Position numbers and translations under genes: made by a program. Shown piece after piece: positions 20,330 through 30,241 of a DNA stretch of 64,000 nt (position 1 is the first letter of the stretch; the number at the start of each line of letters is the position of its first letter). Source of the stretch: Paenarthrobacter sp. PH39-S1 (GTDB lineage Bacteria > Actinomycetota > Actinomycetes > Actinomycetales > Micrococcaceae); NCBI RefSeq assembly GCF_030063245.1, contig NZ_JASISR010000020.1, forward strand, positions 1-64,000, written 5' to 3'. A model generated the notes under the pieces. That model was not told where the DNA came from. It was given only the letters and a program-made list of their open reading frames with translations, and did not search any database.

Positions 20330-21662
20330 CTCATTTTTCTGCGAGTATGCATGGCTCGGTGGTGACAACGTCACCGCGAATGTCCTCATTACCGTCGAGA
20401 ACGACAAAATCACCTCGGTGACCCCAGGCGCGCAATGTCCGCCTTCCGCACGACGGCTTATCGGACTGACAATGCCAGGCTTCGCCAACGCCCATTCGCA
20501 CGTCTTCCATCGGGCCATCCGGGGACGCGGCCAGCAGGGAGTGGACAGCTTCTGGGCGTGGCGGAACCTGATGTACTCCGTCGCCGGAACCCTGAATCCG
20601 GATTCCCTGTACGAGCTGGCGCTGGCAACGTATGCGGAAATGTCCCTGGCGGGCGTAACCAGTGTTGGAGAGTTTTTTTACGTGCACCACGACCCGGCCG
20701 GGCGCCGGTACAGCAATCCGAACATCATGGGTGAGACGGTTATCCAGGCCGCTGAAGATGCCGGACTGCGGATCACGCTGCTGGATACGTGCTATCTGCA
20801 GGGCGGAGTTGACGGCCGGCAGCTGACGGGGGTGCAGCAACGGTTCACCGACGGCTCCTGGGAAAACTGGGCGGAGCGCGTCGGCCAGCTGAAGGAAACG
20901 GCAACGGCCCGCGCGGGGGCGGCGATCCACAGCGTGCGGGCGGTCCCGCGGCATGCGTTGGGTCCGGTGGCCGAATTTGCCCGGGCGCACAATATGCCCG
21001 TGCATGCCCACGTTTCGGAGCAGCCGGCCGAAAACCAGGAGTGTCTTGAGGTCTACGGACTGACTCCCACCCAGCTGCTGGCCGAAGCCGGGGTGCTGGG
21101 TGCGGACATGACGTCCGTTCATGCAACCCACCTGTCGGAAAAGGACATTGTGGCCTACGGGGCCACGGGCACGAGTATCTGCATGTGCGCGACCACCGAG
21201 AGGGATCTGGCCGACGGCGTCGGACCGGCCGGGGAGCTCTCCGCAGCCGGCGCGCGGCTGTGCGTCGGCAGTGACGCGCACATGATGATCGACCTGCTCG
21301 AAGAGGGCCGGGCGATCGAACTGGATCTTCGGCTCACCAGCGGCAGCCGCGGACACGTCAACGCCGCCCAGATCGCCGACGCGATAACTGCCGGCGGGGC
21401 TCACTCGCTTGGCTGGGATGCCGGGAGCCTTGCGGTCGGCAAGCTCGCCGACTTCACCGTGATCGATCTGCTCTCGCCGCGCACGGCCGGGGCTGCGTCG
21501 GGTGAGATGCTCCCGCACATCGTCTTTGCCGCCGCTGCCGCAGATGTCCGCACGGTAATCCGCGGCGGCACCATCGTCGTGGACCAGGGCAGGAACATCC
21601 GCGTTCCTGACACCGGCGCTGAACTCAATAAGGCAATCTCAAAGGTCATCGGCGCGCTCTAA
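20322..21662 (+). CDS. hutF: Formimidoylglutamate deiminase
   Basis: A 446-residue amidohydrolase-superfamily enzyme that removes ammonia from N-formimidoyl-L-glutamate to give N-formyl-L-glutamate. Seen: MPGFANAHSHVFHRAIRGRG (metal-binding HSH), MPVHAHVSEQPAENQECL, VHATHLSEKDI and CVGSDAHMMIDLLEE. The start is taken as a TTG at 20322 because AAAGGAG lies seven bases before it, inside hutI; an ATG at 20296 is in frame but has no such site. HutF means the deiminase route is used rather than formiminoglutamase HutG' or HutE. Confidence 0.93.
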   Translation: MNNSFFCEYAWLGGDNVTANVLITVENDKITSVTPGAQCPPSARRLIGLTMPGFANAHSHVFHRAIRGRGQQGVDSFWAWRNLMYSVAGTLNPDSLYELALATYAEMSLAGVTSVGEFFYVHHDPAGRRYSNPNIMGETVIQAAEDAGLRITLLDTCYLQGGVDGRQLTGVQQRFTDGSWENWAERVGQLKETATARAGAAIHSVRAVPRHALGPVAEFARAHNMPVHAHVSEQPAENQECLEVYGLTPTQLLAEAGVLGADMTSVHATHLSEKDIVAYGATGTSICMCATTERDLADGVGPAGELSAAGARLCVGSDAHMMIDLLEEGRAIELDLRLTSGSRGHVNAAQIADAITAGGAHSLGWDAGSLAVGKLADFTVIDLLSPRTAGAASGEMLPHIVFAAAAADVRTVIRGGTIVVDQGRNIRVPDTGAELNKAISKVIGAL

Positions 21663-21698
21663 GCAGCGCCGCGGCCAACAGTTAGGGAAAGAGGGTCC

Positions 21699-22919
21699 AT
21701 GGAACGGCCGATGCAGCTACTCGGACAGATCTCTGACGTTGGCAAGGACTCCCGGCGCGGCGGATACAGCCGGCCGGTGTTCTCCACGGCCGAGACGGAC
21801 CTGCGGGGCTGGTTTGTCGCCGCCGCACAGCAGCGCGGGCTGCAGGTCGAAACCGACCGGAACTCCATCATCTGGGCCTGGTGGGGGGAACCCGGTCCTG
21901 ACGCAGTCGTCACCGGAAGCCATCTGGATTCGGTTCCGGGCGGGGGCGCGTACGACGGTCCCCTCGGGGTTGCCAGTGCGCTCTCGGCGATTGACCTGAT
22001 GCGCCGGCGCGGCCAGGAGCCACGCCGGCCGCTGGCCGTGGCCGTGTTCCCCGAGGAAGAGGGATCCCGCTTTGGCGTGGCCTGCATCGGCTCACGGCTG
22101 CTGTCCGGTTCCATTGATCCGGACAAGGCCCGCAACCTCACGGATGCCGATGGGAACACGCTGGCAGAGGTGTTCCGGGCCAATGGCACGGACCCGGAGC
22201 ACCTGGGCATGGACAGCGAACGCCTGGCCGGGATCGGCCGCTTTGTTGAGCTGCACATCGAACAGGGACGCGGCCAGATTGATCTGCAGGCACCCGTTGC
22301 GGTGGCGTCATCGATCCTTGGCCACGGCCGGTGGAGGCTTTCCTTCGGCGGGCAGGGCAACCATGCCGGGACAACCCTGATGACCGACCGCTCCGACCCG
22401 ATGGTCGCCGCTGCCCAGGCAGTGGTCGACATCCGCCGGATCGCCGCGGCGCATCCAGGGGCGCGCGGAACGGTGGGCCGGATTTCGCCGATCCCCGGCG
22501 GTACGAATGTCATTGCCTCACGAGTGGACCTCTGGATGGACGTGCGGCACCAGGCCGACGAGGTCACGGCCGCCATCGTTGAGGAAATCCACGCCGCCGG
22601 ACGCCGCATTGCCGCGGACGAAGGCTGCACCGTCACGCTGTCCGAGGAGTCGCTCAGCCCTACCGTCCAGTTCCACCCGGGGCTGGCGTCGGAGCTGCTC
22701 GGGGTACTGGGCAATGTCCCGGTGCTGGAATCCGGAGCGGGCCACGACGCCGGCGTGCTGGCCGCCAGCCTGCCTACGGCAATGCTCTTCGTCCGCAATC
22801 CCACAGGTGTTTCGCATGCGCCGCAGGAGGAGATCGAGACCGCCGACGCCGACGCCGGTGCGGTGGCGCTGGCCGATGTCCTGGCACATCTTACCGACGC
22901 GGAAGCGCCCCCCTGTTGA
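21699..22919 (+). CDS. M20 family amidohydrolase (allantoate/N-carbamoyl-amino-acid type), probable deformylase of the hut route
   Basis: A 406-residue zinc-dependent M20 peptidase-family amidohydrolase. Seen: VTGSHLDSVPGGGAYDGPLG with metal-binding His and Asp, FPEEEGSRFG, FVELHIEQGR, the dimerisation-domain stretch FGGQGNHAGTTLM and PSGAGHDA-like ESGAGHDAGVLA. By sequence it is an allantoate amidohydrolase or N-carbamoyl-L-amino-acid hydrolase. It follows hutF by 36 bp on the same strand. The last step of this pathway, N-formyl-L-glutamate to glutamate and formate, normally needs HutG, which is absent from the window, so the inference is that this enzyme does that job. Confidence 0.85.
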   Translation: MERPMQLLGQISDVGKDSRRGGYSRPVFSTAETDLRGWFVAAAQQRGLQVETDRNSIIWAWWGEPGPDAVVTGSHLDSVPGGGAYDGPLGVASALSAIDLMRRRGQEPRRPLAVAVFPEEEGSRFGVACIGSRLLSGSIDPDKARNLTDADGNTLAEVFRANGTDPEHLGMDSERLAGIGRFVELHIEQGRGQIDLQAPVAVASSILGHGRWRLSFGGQGNHAGTTLMTDRSDPMVAAAQAVVDIRRIAAAHPGARGTVGRISPIPGGTNVIASRVDLWMDVRHQADEVTAAIVEEIHAAGRRIAADEGCTVTLSEESLSPTVQFHPGLASELLGVLGNVPVLESGAGHDAGVLAASLPTAMLFVRNPTGVSHAPQEEIETADADAGAVALADVLAHLTDAEAPPC

Positions 22920-22959
22920 CCGTACCGGGGACGTGTTTCCGGCGCTGGTGCACGCCGCT

Positions 22960-22995
22960 CTAGCGGTCGAGCACACCGGCCTAGCGGTCGAGCAC
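22960..22995. repeat. Direct repeat at the 3' end of the HisC-like gene
   Basis: CTAGCGGTCGAGCAC is present at 22960-22974 and 22981-22995. The second copy is the last codons and TAG of the minus-strand aminotransferase, so this is a small 21-bp duplication of the gene end that added a second in-frame stop copy downstream. Confidence 0.65.
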
Positions 22996-24123
22996 GCCAG
23001 CATACTCGTTGAGCACGCCGGCGACGGCTGCATTGGCCTGCGCGGATCCGACGGTGATGCGCACCCCCTCCAGCGGAAAGCAGCGCACCCCTATCGACGC
23101 TGCGGCACAGCGGTCGGTGAAGGCGCCGCTGTCGGATCCAAAGGACAGCCAGAGGAAATTCGCAGCCGATGCCGACACCGGCAGGCCAAGGCCTCGGGCG
23201 AGCTGGATAAGGGCGTCACGTTCGCGAACGGTCTCCCGCACCTGGGCCTGAATCTCCGTGTGCTGATCCAGCGAAGCGGATGCGGCGGCGATGGCCATCC
23301 GGCCCACCGTGAAGGGCAGGGCCACCCGCGCGAGCACATCGATGATCGCCGGGGCCGAAACGGCATAGCCAACCCGCATTCCGGCCAGCCCATGAGCCTT
23401 GGAAAAGGTCCTCAGGACCGCGACGTTGGCGTGGCTCCGTATTAATTCTGTCCCGTCGAAGGCACTCTGGGCCGGGACGAACTCACGGTAGGCTTCGTCC
23501 AGAATAAGCAGGCAATCCGCCGGCAGGCCGGCCGCAAACGTGCGGAGCATAACGGGGCTCAGCGCCGTTCCGGTGGGATTGTTCGGGTTGCAGAGAATGA
23601 CGACGCGCGTCCTCGACCCCACTCGTCGGGCCATCGCCGCCAGGTCCTGATCGTGGCCGATGAGCGGAACCGGCACCGGCACGGCACCGGCAGCGCCGAT
23701 GATGATCGGATAGGCCTCATAGGAACGCCAGCCAAAGATCACCTCGTCCCCGGGTCCGGCAAAACCTCTGATCAGCTGTTCCAGGACCGCCACCGAACCC
23801 GCGCCGATCCAGACGTTCTTCGGATCCACGCCGCTGACCGCTGCGAGGCGCCCGGCAAGCGCGAACGGAACGAGCGGCGGGTACAGATTCGGGCTTGCCG
23901 CGGCCGCTGAAATCGCCTCGACGACGGGATGCAGCGGCGGGTAGCTGTTTTCGTTCGAGGACAGGCGGTACCGCAGGGGAACTTCCGGCGGTCTGGACGT
24001 TCCATATCCGTCGAGGGCAAGAATGTTGGGCATTCCGCCCGGACGTGGGCGCGTCGCGGTACCTGACTCATGCCGGTCCCCTGCGGCGCCAGCGCCATCG
24101 GCGTCTGCCGGCGAATGCATCAT
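22981..24123 (-). CDS. HisC-like class I/II aminotransferase
   Basis: A 380-residue PLP aminotransferase of the histidinol-phosphate/aromatic type. Seen: [45 protein letters not shown], and [16 protein letters not shown] with the Schiff-base lysine. Its ATG overlaps the ABC ATPase stop (ATGA), so it is the last gene of a four-gene operon; a second ATG at 24120 is also possible. The operon faces the hut genes and is followed by IclR. Inferred role: transamination of histidine or another imported amino acid, rather than histidine biosynthesis. A paralogue lies at 43026-44147. Confidence 0.83.
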   Translation of the reverse strand: MMHSPADADGAGAAGDRHESGTATRPRPGGMPNILALDGYGTSRPPEVPLRYRLSSNENSYPPLHPVVEAISAAAASPNLYPPLVPFALAGRLAAVSGVDPKNVWIGAGSVAVLEQLIRGFAGPGDEVIFGWRSYEAYPIIIGAAGAVPVPVPLIGHDQDLAAMARRVGSRTRVVILCNPNNPTGTALSPVMLRTFAAGLPADCLLILDEAYREFVPAQSAFDGTELIRSHANVAVLRTFSKAHGLAGMRVGYAVSAPAIIDVLARVALPFTVGRMAIAAASASLDQHTEIQAQVRETVRERDALIQLARGLGLPVSASAANFLWLSFGSDSGAFTDRCAAASIGVRCFPLEGVRITVGSAQANAAVAGVLNEYAGVLDR

Positions 24124-24884
24124 AGGACCTTGGCCAGGAAGCTCTGCGTCCGTGCATGATCCGGATTGGAGAGCACCTTTGACGGCGCCCCGCTTTCCAC
24201 CAGGACCCCTTCGGAGAGGAAATGCACGGTGTCCGCCACCTCCCGTGCGAAGCCCATTTCATGGGTCACCACGACCATGGTCATGCCCGATTCAGCCAGA
24301 TCCTTCATGACGTCCAGCACCTCCCCCACCAGTTCCGGGTCGAGAGCTGACGTCGGCTCATCGAAGAGCATGAGTTCCGGTTTCATGGCCAGCGCTCGCG
24401 CAATCGCGACGCGCTGCTGCTGGCCGCCGCTGAGCTGGCTCGGGTAGTTGTGCATTTTGTTTCCCAGACCCACGCGCTCCAGTAAGGCCCGCCCCTCCTC
24501 GACGGCCTGCTGACGGCGCACTCCTTTAACGATGATGGGGCCCTCGGTGACGTTTTCAAGGGCCGTCCGGTGCGGAAACAAGTTGAACTGCTGAAACACC
24601 ATGCCGATCGACGCCCGGCGCAGGGCGATTTCCCTCTCCTTCAACTCATGGAGCTTATTGCCGACGAGGCGGTAGCCGACTCGATCGCCGTCGACCCACA
24701 TCTGGCCGCCGTCGATCTTTTCCAGGTGGTTGATACAGCGCAGGAAAGTACTCTTCCCGGAACCGGACGGACCAATCAGGCACGCGACTTCACCGGCCGC
24801 CACCTCGAGTGATATTGCCCTCAGGACCTCGACTGCGCCGAAGGACTTACAGACGGCCGACGCCTTGAGCATGGGCTTTTTCAT
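24120..24884 (-). CDS. Polar amino-acid ABC transporter ATP-binding protein
   Basis: A 254-residue ATPase of the GlnQ/HisP type. Seen: Walker [10 protein letters not shown], the [12 protein letters not shown]-loop, ABC signature [16 protein letters not shown], Walker [15 protein letters not shown] and the [14 protein letters not shown] switch histidine. It powers import through the permease encoded just upstream, with ATGA overlaps on both sides (24881-24884 and 24120-24123). Confidence 0.94.
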   Translation of the reverse strand: MKKPMLKASAVCKSFGAVEVLRAISLEVAAGEVACLIGPSGSGKSTFLRCINHLEKIDGGQMWVDGDRVGYRLVGNKLHELKEREIALRRASIGMVFQQFNLFPHRTALENVTEGPIIVKGVRRQQAVEEGRALLERVGLGNKMHNYPSQLSGGQQQRVAIARALAMKPELMLFDEPTSALDPELVGEVLDVMKDLAESGMTMVVVTHEMGFAREVADTVHFLSEGVLVESGAPSKVLSNPDHARTQSFLAKVL

Positions 24885-25870
24885 GACGGGCTCTCCGTAT
24901 TCGCCGGGGGTGCACTGGTCGTAATTCCGCTGGCTTGCCGATTCGCTGCAGCAGCCGGACCGCTCGCGTCGTTGTCGATCTTGTCCGCCTTGTCCTTATC
25001 CACGCGAATGGCACTGAGCGGACTGAACCCGCGGCCATAGCGCCGTTCCAGAAAGTACTGCGCGACGGACAGCACAGCGGTGATGAACAGATACCAGAGG
25101 GCGGCGACAATCAACAGCGGAATGGTTTGATACGTCCGTGAATAAATCAGCGATGCAGAGGTCAAGAGTTCCGAATATCCGATGACCAAAACCAACGAGG
25201 TCTGCTTGAGCATTCCGATGGTTTCGTTCCCCGTTGGCGGAATGATGATCCGCATCGCCTGCGGAAGGACTACCCGCCGCATGGTCTGCAGCCTCGTCAT
25301 GCCAATGGATTTGGCGGCTTCGGTCTGGCCGGGTGTCACCGACGAAATGCCCGAGCGCACAATCTCGGACATGTAGGCAGCCTCGTTGAGCCCCAGCCCC
25401 AGCATCGCAGCCATAAACGGTGTGATGAGGCTGTTGGTATCGAAGGAAAGCAGTTCCGGCCCCAGCGGCACGCCGAGGGCGATCCGCGGAACCAGTGCCG
25501 AGAGAAAGAACCAGAAGAGAAGCTGGACCAGCAACGGAGTGCCGCGGAAGAACCAGGCGTAGAACCACGCCGCCTTGGAAACGATGAAGTTATCGGACAA
25601 ACGGCCGACGGCGACAACGATGCCCAAGGTGATGCCGATGATCATCGCCAGCACCGTCAAAATCAGTGTGTTCAGCACCCCCATCAGAATGGGATCTGCG
25701 AAAAGGTACTTGCCGACAACGTCCCATTGGAAACGTTCATTGGTTGCCATCGAGTACAGCAGGAGCGCGACAAGCACCAGCACCACGGTCGCGGTGATCC
25801 ACCGTCCGGTGTGCCGGGAGGGGACAACCTGCGCCGGTTCTGCCTCCTCCCTTGTCAGGACGGCACTCAT
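24881..25870 (-). CDS. Polar amino-acid ABC transporter permease
   Basis: A 329-residue His/Glu/Gln-type permease with about five or six membrane helices. Seen: [34 protein letters not shown], and the EAA loop [20 protein letters not shown] that docks the ATPase. It carries an unusual hydrophilic C-terminal tail of about 45 residues (Lys/Asp-rich, then Ala/Ser-rich). Only one permease is present, so a homodimer is expected. Confidence 0.92.
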   Translation of the reverse strand: MSAVLTREEAEPAQVVPSRHTGRWITATVVLVLVALLLYSMATNERFQWDVVGKYLFADPILMGVLNTLILTVLAMIIGITLGIVVAVGRLSDNFIVSKAAWFYAWFFRGTPLLVQLLFWFFLSALVPRIALGVPLGPELLSFDTNSLITPFMAAMLGLGLNEAAYMSEIVRSGISSVTPGQTEAAKSIGMTRLQTMRRVVLPQAMRIIIPPTGNETIGMLKQTSLVLVIGYSELLTSASLIYSRTYQTIPLLIVAALWYLFITAVLSVAQYFLERRYGRGFSPLSAIRVDKDKADKIDNDASGPAAAANRQASGITTSAPPANTESPS

Positions 25871-26766
25871 TTTGTCCCGCCGTTAATGGGAAACTCCGTG
25901 ACGGCACCCTTTTCCTGGCCGTACTTTTTCAGGATTTCCCCGTAGGTGTTATCCGCAGTTATTTCCTGCATACCCTTTTGCACGGCCTTCTGCAGCTCGG
26001 TGCTGCCCTTCGGGAACACTATGCCGAACGGGCCGGACATATAGGGGCTGAGCATTTCAAGCTTTCCGCCCGATTCCTTGGCCACGGAGGAGCCTGACGT
26101 TGAGTCCAGCAGGACCACATCCACACGTCCGGTCGTCAGGGCAAGAATCGTTTGGTTCTGACCCGGGAAAATCGTGACATCGACGGCCGGTTTGCCTTCT
26201 GATTCGCACACCTTCGTTTGCGCGTCCGCATCCTCGGTTTCGGTGGTTCCCTTGACAATGCCGACTTTCATTCCGCAGGTATCAGCCAGCGTGGCAATCT
26301 TTTTGGGATTCTCAACGGTCCGCAGGATGCCGGCACCGGCCTTGAAATAGTCGACAAAATCGACTTCTTTCTGCCGCTCCAAGGTGTCCGACATCGCCGA
26401 CATCGCCATGTCGTAACGCTTGGAAGCAAGACCTGGGATGATCGCGTCGAAGGAAATATTGTTAAATTTGATGGTGATTCCGAGCTTCTTCTCCAAGGCA
26501 TCGGCAATTTCCCGGTCGATCCCGATCACGGTTTTGCCGTCGGTGTCGAACGTTTCAAACGGTGGATATTCCACATTGCTGGCAATGTTCAGGGTACCGC
26601 TGGACTGGATTGCAGCGGGCAGCATGCCGTGCAGCGGTGCGGCAGTGCCGGCGCTCGTGCTTTCGGCTGAGGAGCCCCCGCCGCATCCGGCCAGCGAAAA
26701 GGCCAGCGGAAGCGCCACAAGGCCGGCCGTGAGGACGGCTTTTTTACTGCGGATGGACGGTGACAT
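25867..26766 (-). CDS. Amino-acid ABC transporter substrate-binding lipoprotein
   Basis: A 299-residue family 3 solute-binding protein. The N-terminus is basic, then hydrophobic, then the lipobox LAGC at about residues 26-29, so it is anchored outside the membrane. Seen: GTLNIASNVEYPPFETFD, IGIDREIADALEKKLG, and DVVLLDSTSG. Start 26766 is chosen because GGAGA sits five to nine bases upstream; two earlier in-frame starts lack one. First gene of the importer operon. A cationic or imidazole amino acid, perhaps histidine, is inferred from the hut neighbours. Confidence 0.9.
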   Translation of the reverse strand: MSPSIRSKKAVLTAGLVALPLAFSLAGCGGGSSAESTSAGTAAPLHGMLPAAIQSSGTLNIASNVEYPPFETFDTDGKTVIGIDREIADALEKKLGITIKFNNISFDAIIPGLASKRYDMAMSAMSDTLERQKEVDFVDYFKAGAGILRTVENPKKIATLADTCGMKVGIVKGTTETEDADAQTKVCESEGKPAVDVTIFPGQNQTILALTTGRVDVVLLDSTSGSSVAKESGGKLEMLSPYMSGPFGIVFPKGSTELQKAVQKGMQEITADNTYGEILKKYGQEKGAVTEFPINGGTK

Positions 26767-27100
26767 GAGATCTCCATTCATAAGGTCAACTGCGTTCACG
26801 GGCGGACACCACGTGGCCGACGCTGCGACGGCCCACGTTCAACACATTTTGTGCCGAATATCACAGTCGCTGCTCCTGATGAGCATACGAACGTGCGCAG
26901 GCTGCCGACAACGACGGTTTTTCAGCCACTGAGAATGTGAAGCTCGCCGCTATCGAAACACACAGGGCTCTGCGGTTAGCCGCAGATGCACAGCAACCCC
27001 CGCTGTTGCGGGCGTCCCCGCCATACGCGGCAGCCCGAGAGCGGTCCCGCGGCACCGGCAGCTGCGTCGGCTTCTTGACGGCGTCCCTTAGTATTTGAGA
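26767..27100. promoter_or_regulatory. Divergent control region between the importer operon and iclR
   Basis: A 334-bp gene-free interval separates the divergent importer operon and IclR gene. It holds a perfect inverted repeat at 26969-26986 (arms TCTGCGG/CCGCAGA, loop TTAG), a candidate operator, and TAGTAT at 27089-27094 six bases before the IclR ATG, a candidate -10 for a leaderless transcript. Confidence 0.45.
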
Positions 27101-27871
27101 ATGACGAGCATCGTGCCGGAGGGTCAGTCCTCGTTCGAACGCGGGCTGGCGGTCATGATGTGCGTCGCGGCGCGGGGCGACGTGACCATCGTCGACATAG
27201 CCGAGGAGGTCGGCGTCCCGGCCAGTACCGTTTACCGATACGTCAAAACACTCCGTGGACTATCCCTGATCGAGGAACACCACGGCTCCTACATCCCCGG
27301 CTGGCGGCTGTTGGAGCTGTCGGGGCAGCACCTGACACACACCCGCCTGGCCGAACTTGGTGTCACGGTGCTCGAATCCATCGTTGAAGGCACAGCGGAG
27401 ACAGCCGTCCTCACGGTCCGCTCGGGACTGAACGCCATTTGCCTCCGACAGGTGGTCTCCCCGCACCCGCTGCGGTACGCCTTCGACATCAACCAGCTTC
27501 TGCCCTTGCACGCCGGTGCAGGCCAACGGGTCCTGCTGGCCCATGCTCCTGACACAGTCATCGCGAAGGTCCTCGGATTCGGGCTGAAACGGATCACGGA
27601 TAAAACGCTGACCCGCCAGCCTCTGATTCAACAGCTTTCGCATATCCGCCAGTCCGGGCAGGCCGTCTCGCACGGTGAACTCAATCCCGGTGCAGTGGCC
27701 ATCTCGCGCCCGGTCTTCTCCGGCGGAGAGATCATCTGCTCGCTCACCGTCGCCGGCCCGGAAACCCGCTGCAGCAGCAACGCCTGGGCCCATCAGGCCT
27801 CTCAGGCGCTCCGCTCCGCGGCCACGCAACTCTCCAACGCCGTCGAACTTCCACGTCCAGGGGCGGCTTGA
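27101..27871 (+). CDS. IclR family transcriptional regulator
   Basis: A 256-residue regulator with an N-terminal winged helix (VTIVDIAEEVGVPASTVYRY recognition helix) and a C-terminal IclR effector domain (LTVRSGLNAICLRQV, LPLHAGAGQRVLLAH, AISRPVFSGGEI). Start 27101 (MTSIVP) is preferred to a TTG six bases earlier. Its position between the importer operon and older decayed genes makes it the likely regulator of that operon and perhaps of hut; Actinobacteria often control hut and urocanate genes through local regulators, but no binding data exist here. Confidence 0.88.
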   Translation: MTSIVPEGQSSFERGLAVMMCVAARGDVTIVDIAEEVGVPASTVYRYVKTLRGLSLIEEHHGSYIPGWRLLELSGQHLTHTRLAELGVTVLESIVEGTAETAVLTVRSGLNAICLRQVVSPHPLRYAFDINQLLPLHAGAGQRVLLAHAPDTVIAKVLGFGLKRITDKTLTRQPLIQQLSHIRQSGQAVSHGELNPGAVAISRPVFSGGEIICSLTVAGPETRCSSNAWAHQASQALRSAATQLSNAVELPRPGAA

Positions 27872-28298
27872 TCGGCGCGGCCGCTGGAACAGGGCTCAGG
27901 CCGCGGTCCTGGGCTCAGCCGGGATGCTCAGCGCCGGAATCAATACCCGTCCCGCTACGTTATCCGTCCTTCATTTGGGCAGATTTAGGGCGGCCCAAGA
28001 ATAGGAATTGGCGGGTGCATTTCGGGCCCGTTGGGCATCCGGGGCGGAACCGGGTAAGGTCCCAGACGCCCGGGTGGAAACGATAAAGGCTTTTTCGATC
28101 CCTGAGCCAGGTCTCGGCTCCGGCACGGGCCGTCCGGGTACTTTACAGAGCCAATAACGCGCCGGTAAACGCGGCCCACTGCATAATGTTGTAGGTTCCT
28201 CAGCGCGTCGCCCGAGGTGGGGAATCAGCACAATACCCGGCATGCCGGATGTCCCGCCAGGCGCGGCCGCTACGGCGCACATCCCGTCCGGTCCCGTG
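27872..28298. other. Gene-free stretch
   Basis: About 425 bases downstream of iclR with no frame that looks like a known protein on either strand. An in-frame ATG at 28242 could extend the M48 relic by 19 unrelated-looking residues. Confidence 0.5.
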
Positions 28299-28635
28299 AT
28301 GGACATCCGGAGGCTGCAACACCCGTACGAATACAGCCGGCTGTTGCTGGCTCTCTCCTCGACCGTCATCGTGTTCGGCGCCCTGGTGCTGTGGATCTTC
28401 ATCGTTCTGCCCGAATTGGCGGTCCTATCTCGCGCCAGTCGTCCTTGTCCTGCTGCTCCTGGTCATCGCCATCTGGCTCGTCGTGCTGGTCCACCGGGCT
28501 CGACTGCTCGGCGGCGCCATCCTCGTCGCACCGGAAACTCTGCCCCGGCTCGCCGGCGTACCCCCTCGCCCGGCTGACGGTCCGGGCGGCGGCCGGATCC
28601 GCAGAAAAATGCAACGTCGGCACAGGCCCGAATAG
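28299..28635 (+). pseudogene. M48-type membrane metalloprotease, N-terminal relic with frameshift
   Basis: The first segment, MDIRRLQHPYEYSRLLLALS then SSTVIVFGALVLWIF, reads as a membrane helix. After LPELAV an extra base near 28423-28425 shifts the frame, and the other frame continues with a second membrane helix (YLAPVVLVLLLLVIAIWLVV) and HRARLLGGAILVAPETLPRL. That layout is the N-terminus of M48 (HtpX-like) peptidases. The frame then ends at 28635 without the HExxH catalytic domain. So it is both frameshifted and truncated. Confidence 0.6.
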
Positions 28636-28671
28636 CTCCACCGTCGGGAGCAGAGGAAGTCCCCGGCGGTC

Positions 28672-29228
28672 TCACACCCAGCTGTGCGGGGCCGGCCTCC
28701 GGCTGCCGGGCAGGGCGTTCCCCTCGCGCCATTGCCGGATCCAGTCGGGCAGTACCAGGTCTGCCGGCGGCGGTCCCGCCATCGCGAAGATCTCCTCGTT
28801 ACTCACCGGCCCGTGCTTGCCGACCAGCCGGGTGGCGACGTGCGCGCGGGCGTAGATCTCGCCGTCGGCCACCATCGGGTGTTCGAAGTAAATGGCCTTA
28901 TCATCGACGCCAACGACGTGAGTCCCTAGGAATAGCGCTGCCCTAATTTCAAGGATTTTCGGTACGCGATCGTTTCCGCGCCGGCCACAGGACTCCAGCC
29001 CTTGCGGCGCATTGTGCCCCACATGCCGCTGCGGGCCAGGTGTCCGAGCCGACCCAGGTCCATCAGCGAAAAATACATGCCGTTGTTGACGTGCATGGCC
29101 AGATCGAGGTCTGTCGGGAGAACCCGCATGGCCATCGAGGAGGGCTCCCAAAAGCCAATCCGGCGGCGGCGTCGGGAGAGCAGAAATATGTGCGGGAGGG
29201 TGCGCAGGAGCAGGTGCATTCCGTCCAT
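28672..29228 (-). pseudogene. THEM6-like acyl-CoA thioesterase with a frameshift
   Basis: Hot-dog fold thioesterase in two frames. Upstream part: RVLPTDLDLAMHVNNGMYFS (the active-site HVNNxxY region), then ETIAYRKSLKLGQRYS and a TAG. Downstream part in another frame: GTHVVGVDDKAIYFEHPMVA and RAHVATRLVGKHGPVS to the end at 28672. The two join without loss at about 28930, so a single-base indel explains the break. The rest of the gene is well preserved, so the change is recent or an assembly error. Confidence 0.7.
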
Positions 29229-29338
29229 GCTACTCGCCGGTAACTATGGCGGGCTACCCGCCCATCCATGCGGAAACTCTTTCGCCGGGCGTCACCGGCT
29301 GATCTCCTCGAGCCAGCGCTACCGCCCACGGAGGAGAA

Positions 29339-29839
29339 CTACCGGGTGGCGATCTGGATCCAGACGCCGATGATCCACGCGCTGCCGGCCAGTGCGGCGA
29401 AACCGAATTCGGCCAGTATGCCCAGCCCGGTCGCTTTCAGCGCGGCCAGACTCGACGACAGTGCTGGGGCCAAGCCACGCTGCCGCGCCAGCTCGCTGAG
29501 AAAAAGTCCGGCCGCAAAACCAATCAGCAGCCCGACCACGGGGATAATGAAGAACCCCGCGATTCCCAAGGCCAAGCCGGCCAGCACTGACCGCCCGGGG
29601 ATCTGCCGCCGTCGCATGGTCCGCCCGGTCAGCACCGCACTGGAGAGCATGCCGGCGGTGACCAACACGAGCCCGACTGCGAACACCACCCAGCCGACGG
29701 GGTTCGCCACCGCCAGGGCCCAGGCCAGCAGACTCAGCGCGATCAGGATGCTGCCCGGCAGCACCGGGATCACGACTCCGGCGGCTCCAACGCAGATGAG
29801 CAAACCGCAAATGACTGTCCAAACCAGCTGGGTGTCCAT
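29339..29839 (-). CDS. DUF456 family membrane protein
   Basis: A 166-residue integral membrane protein with about five helices. Seen: GAAGVVIPVLPGSILI near residue 15, the family's opening motif, and later GFFIIPVVGLLIGFAAGLFL with LSELAR. The start at 29839 is chosen because the conserved region begins within a few residues; longer frames upstream are low complexity. Function of the family is unknown. It stands alone between the broken thioesterase and the divergent Lrp gene. Confidence 0.8.
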   Translation of the reverse strand: MDTQLVWTVICGLLICVGAAGVVIPVLPGSILIALSLLAWALAVANPVGWVVFAVGLVLVTAGMLSSAVLTGRTMRRRQIPGRSVLAGLALGIAGFFIIPVVGLLIGFAAGLFLSELARQRGLAPALSSSLAALKATGLGILAEFGFAALAGSAWIIGVWIQIATR

Positions 29840-30241
29840 GGTGCCAGTCTGCCACTGCCAGCCGTGCGCATGCCGGGCCGGGCAAGCCAAGCCGGTCCAG
29901 CAGGCCGACAAGCCACCGCCAGCCAAACCGGGCCGGATATGCCAAGGTCTTGAACGACGACGAAGCCCCCTGGATGCGCAAGGCACATCCTGGGGTCTTC
30001 GGCTGCGAAAACAGCGGAACGGCGCGTTCAGGTGAGGACGCGCTCCATCGTGAGGTTGCCGCTGTGTCGGCGGACTTCTCCGGCCGGGACCGGTAGGCCA
30101 ACGGTCGGATCCTCGCCGGAGGTTGCTTGTGGCTTGTCCGGCTGCTGCTGTCCATTGGAACAAACTGCAGACAATCAGTGCAATCGCTGCTGCGGATAGT
30201 GGACAATATGATCAAACACGCCTCCATCAAATCTCCGGGAA

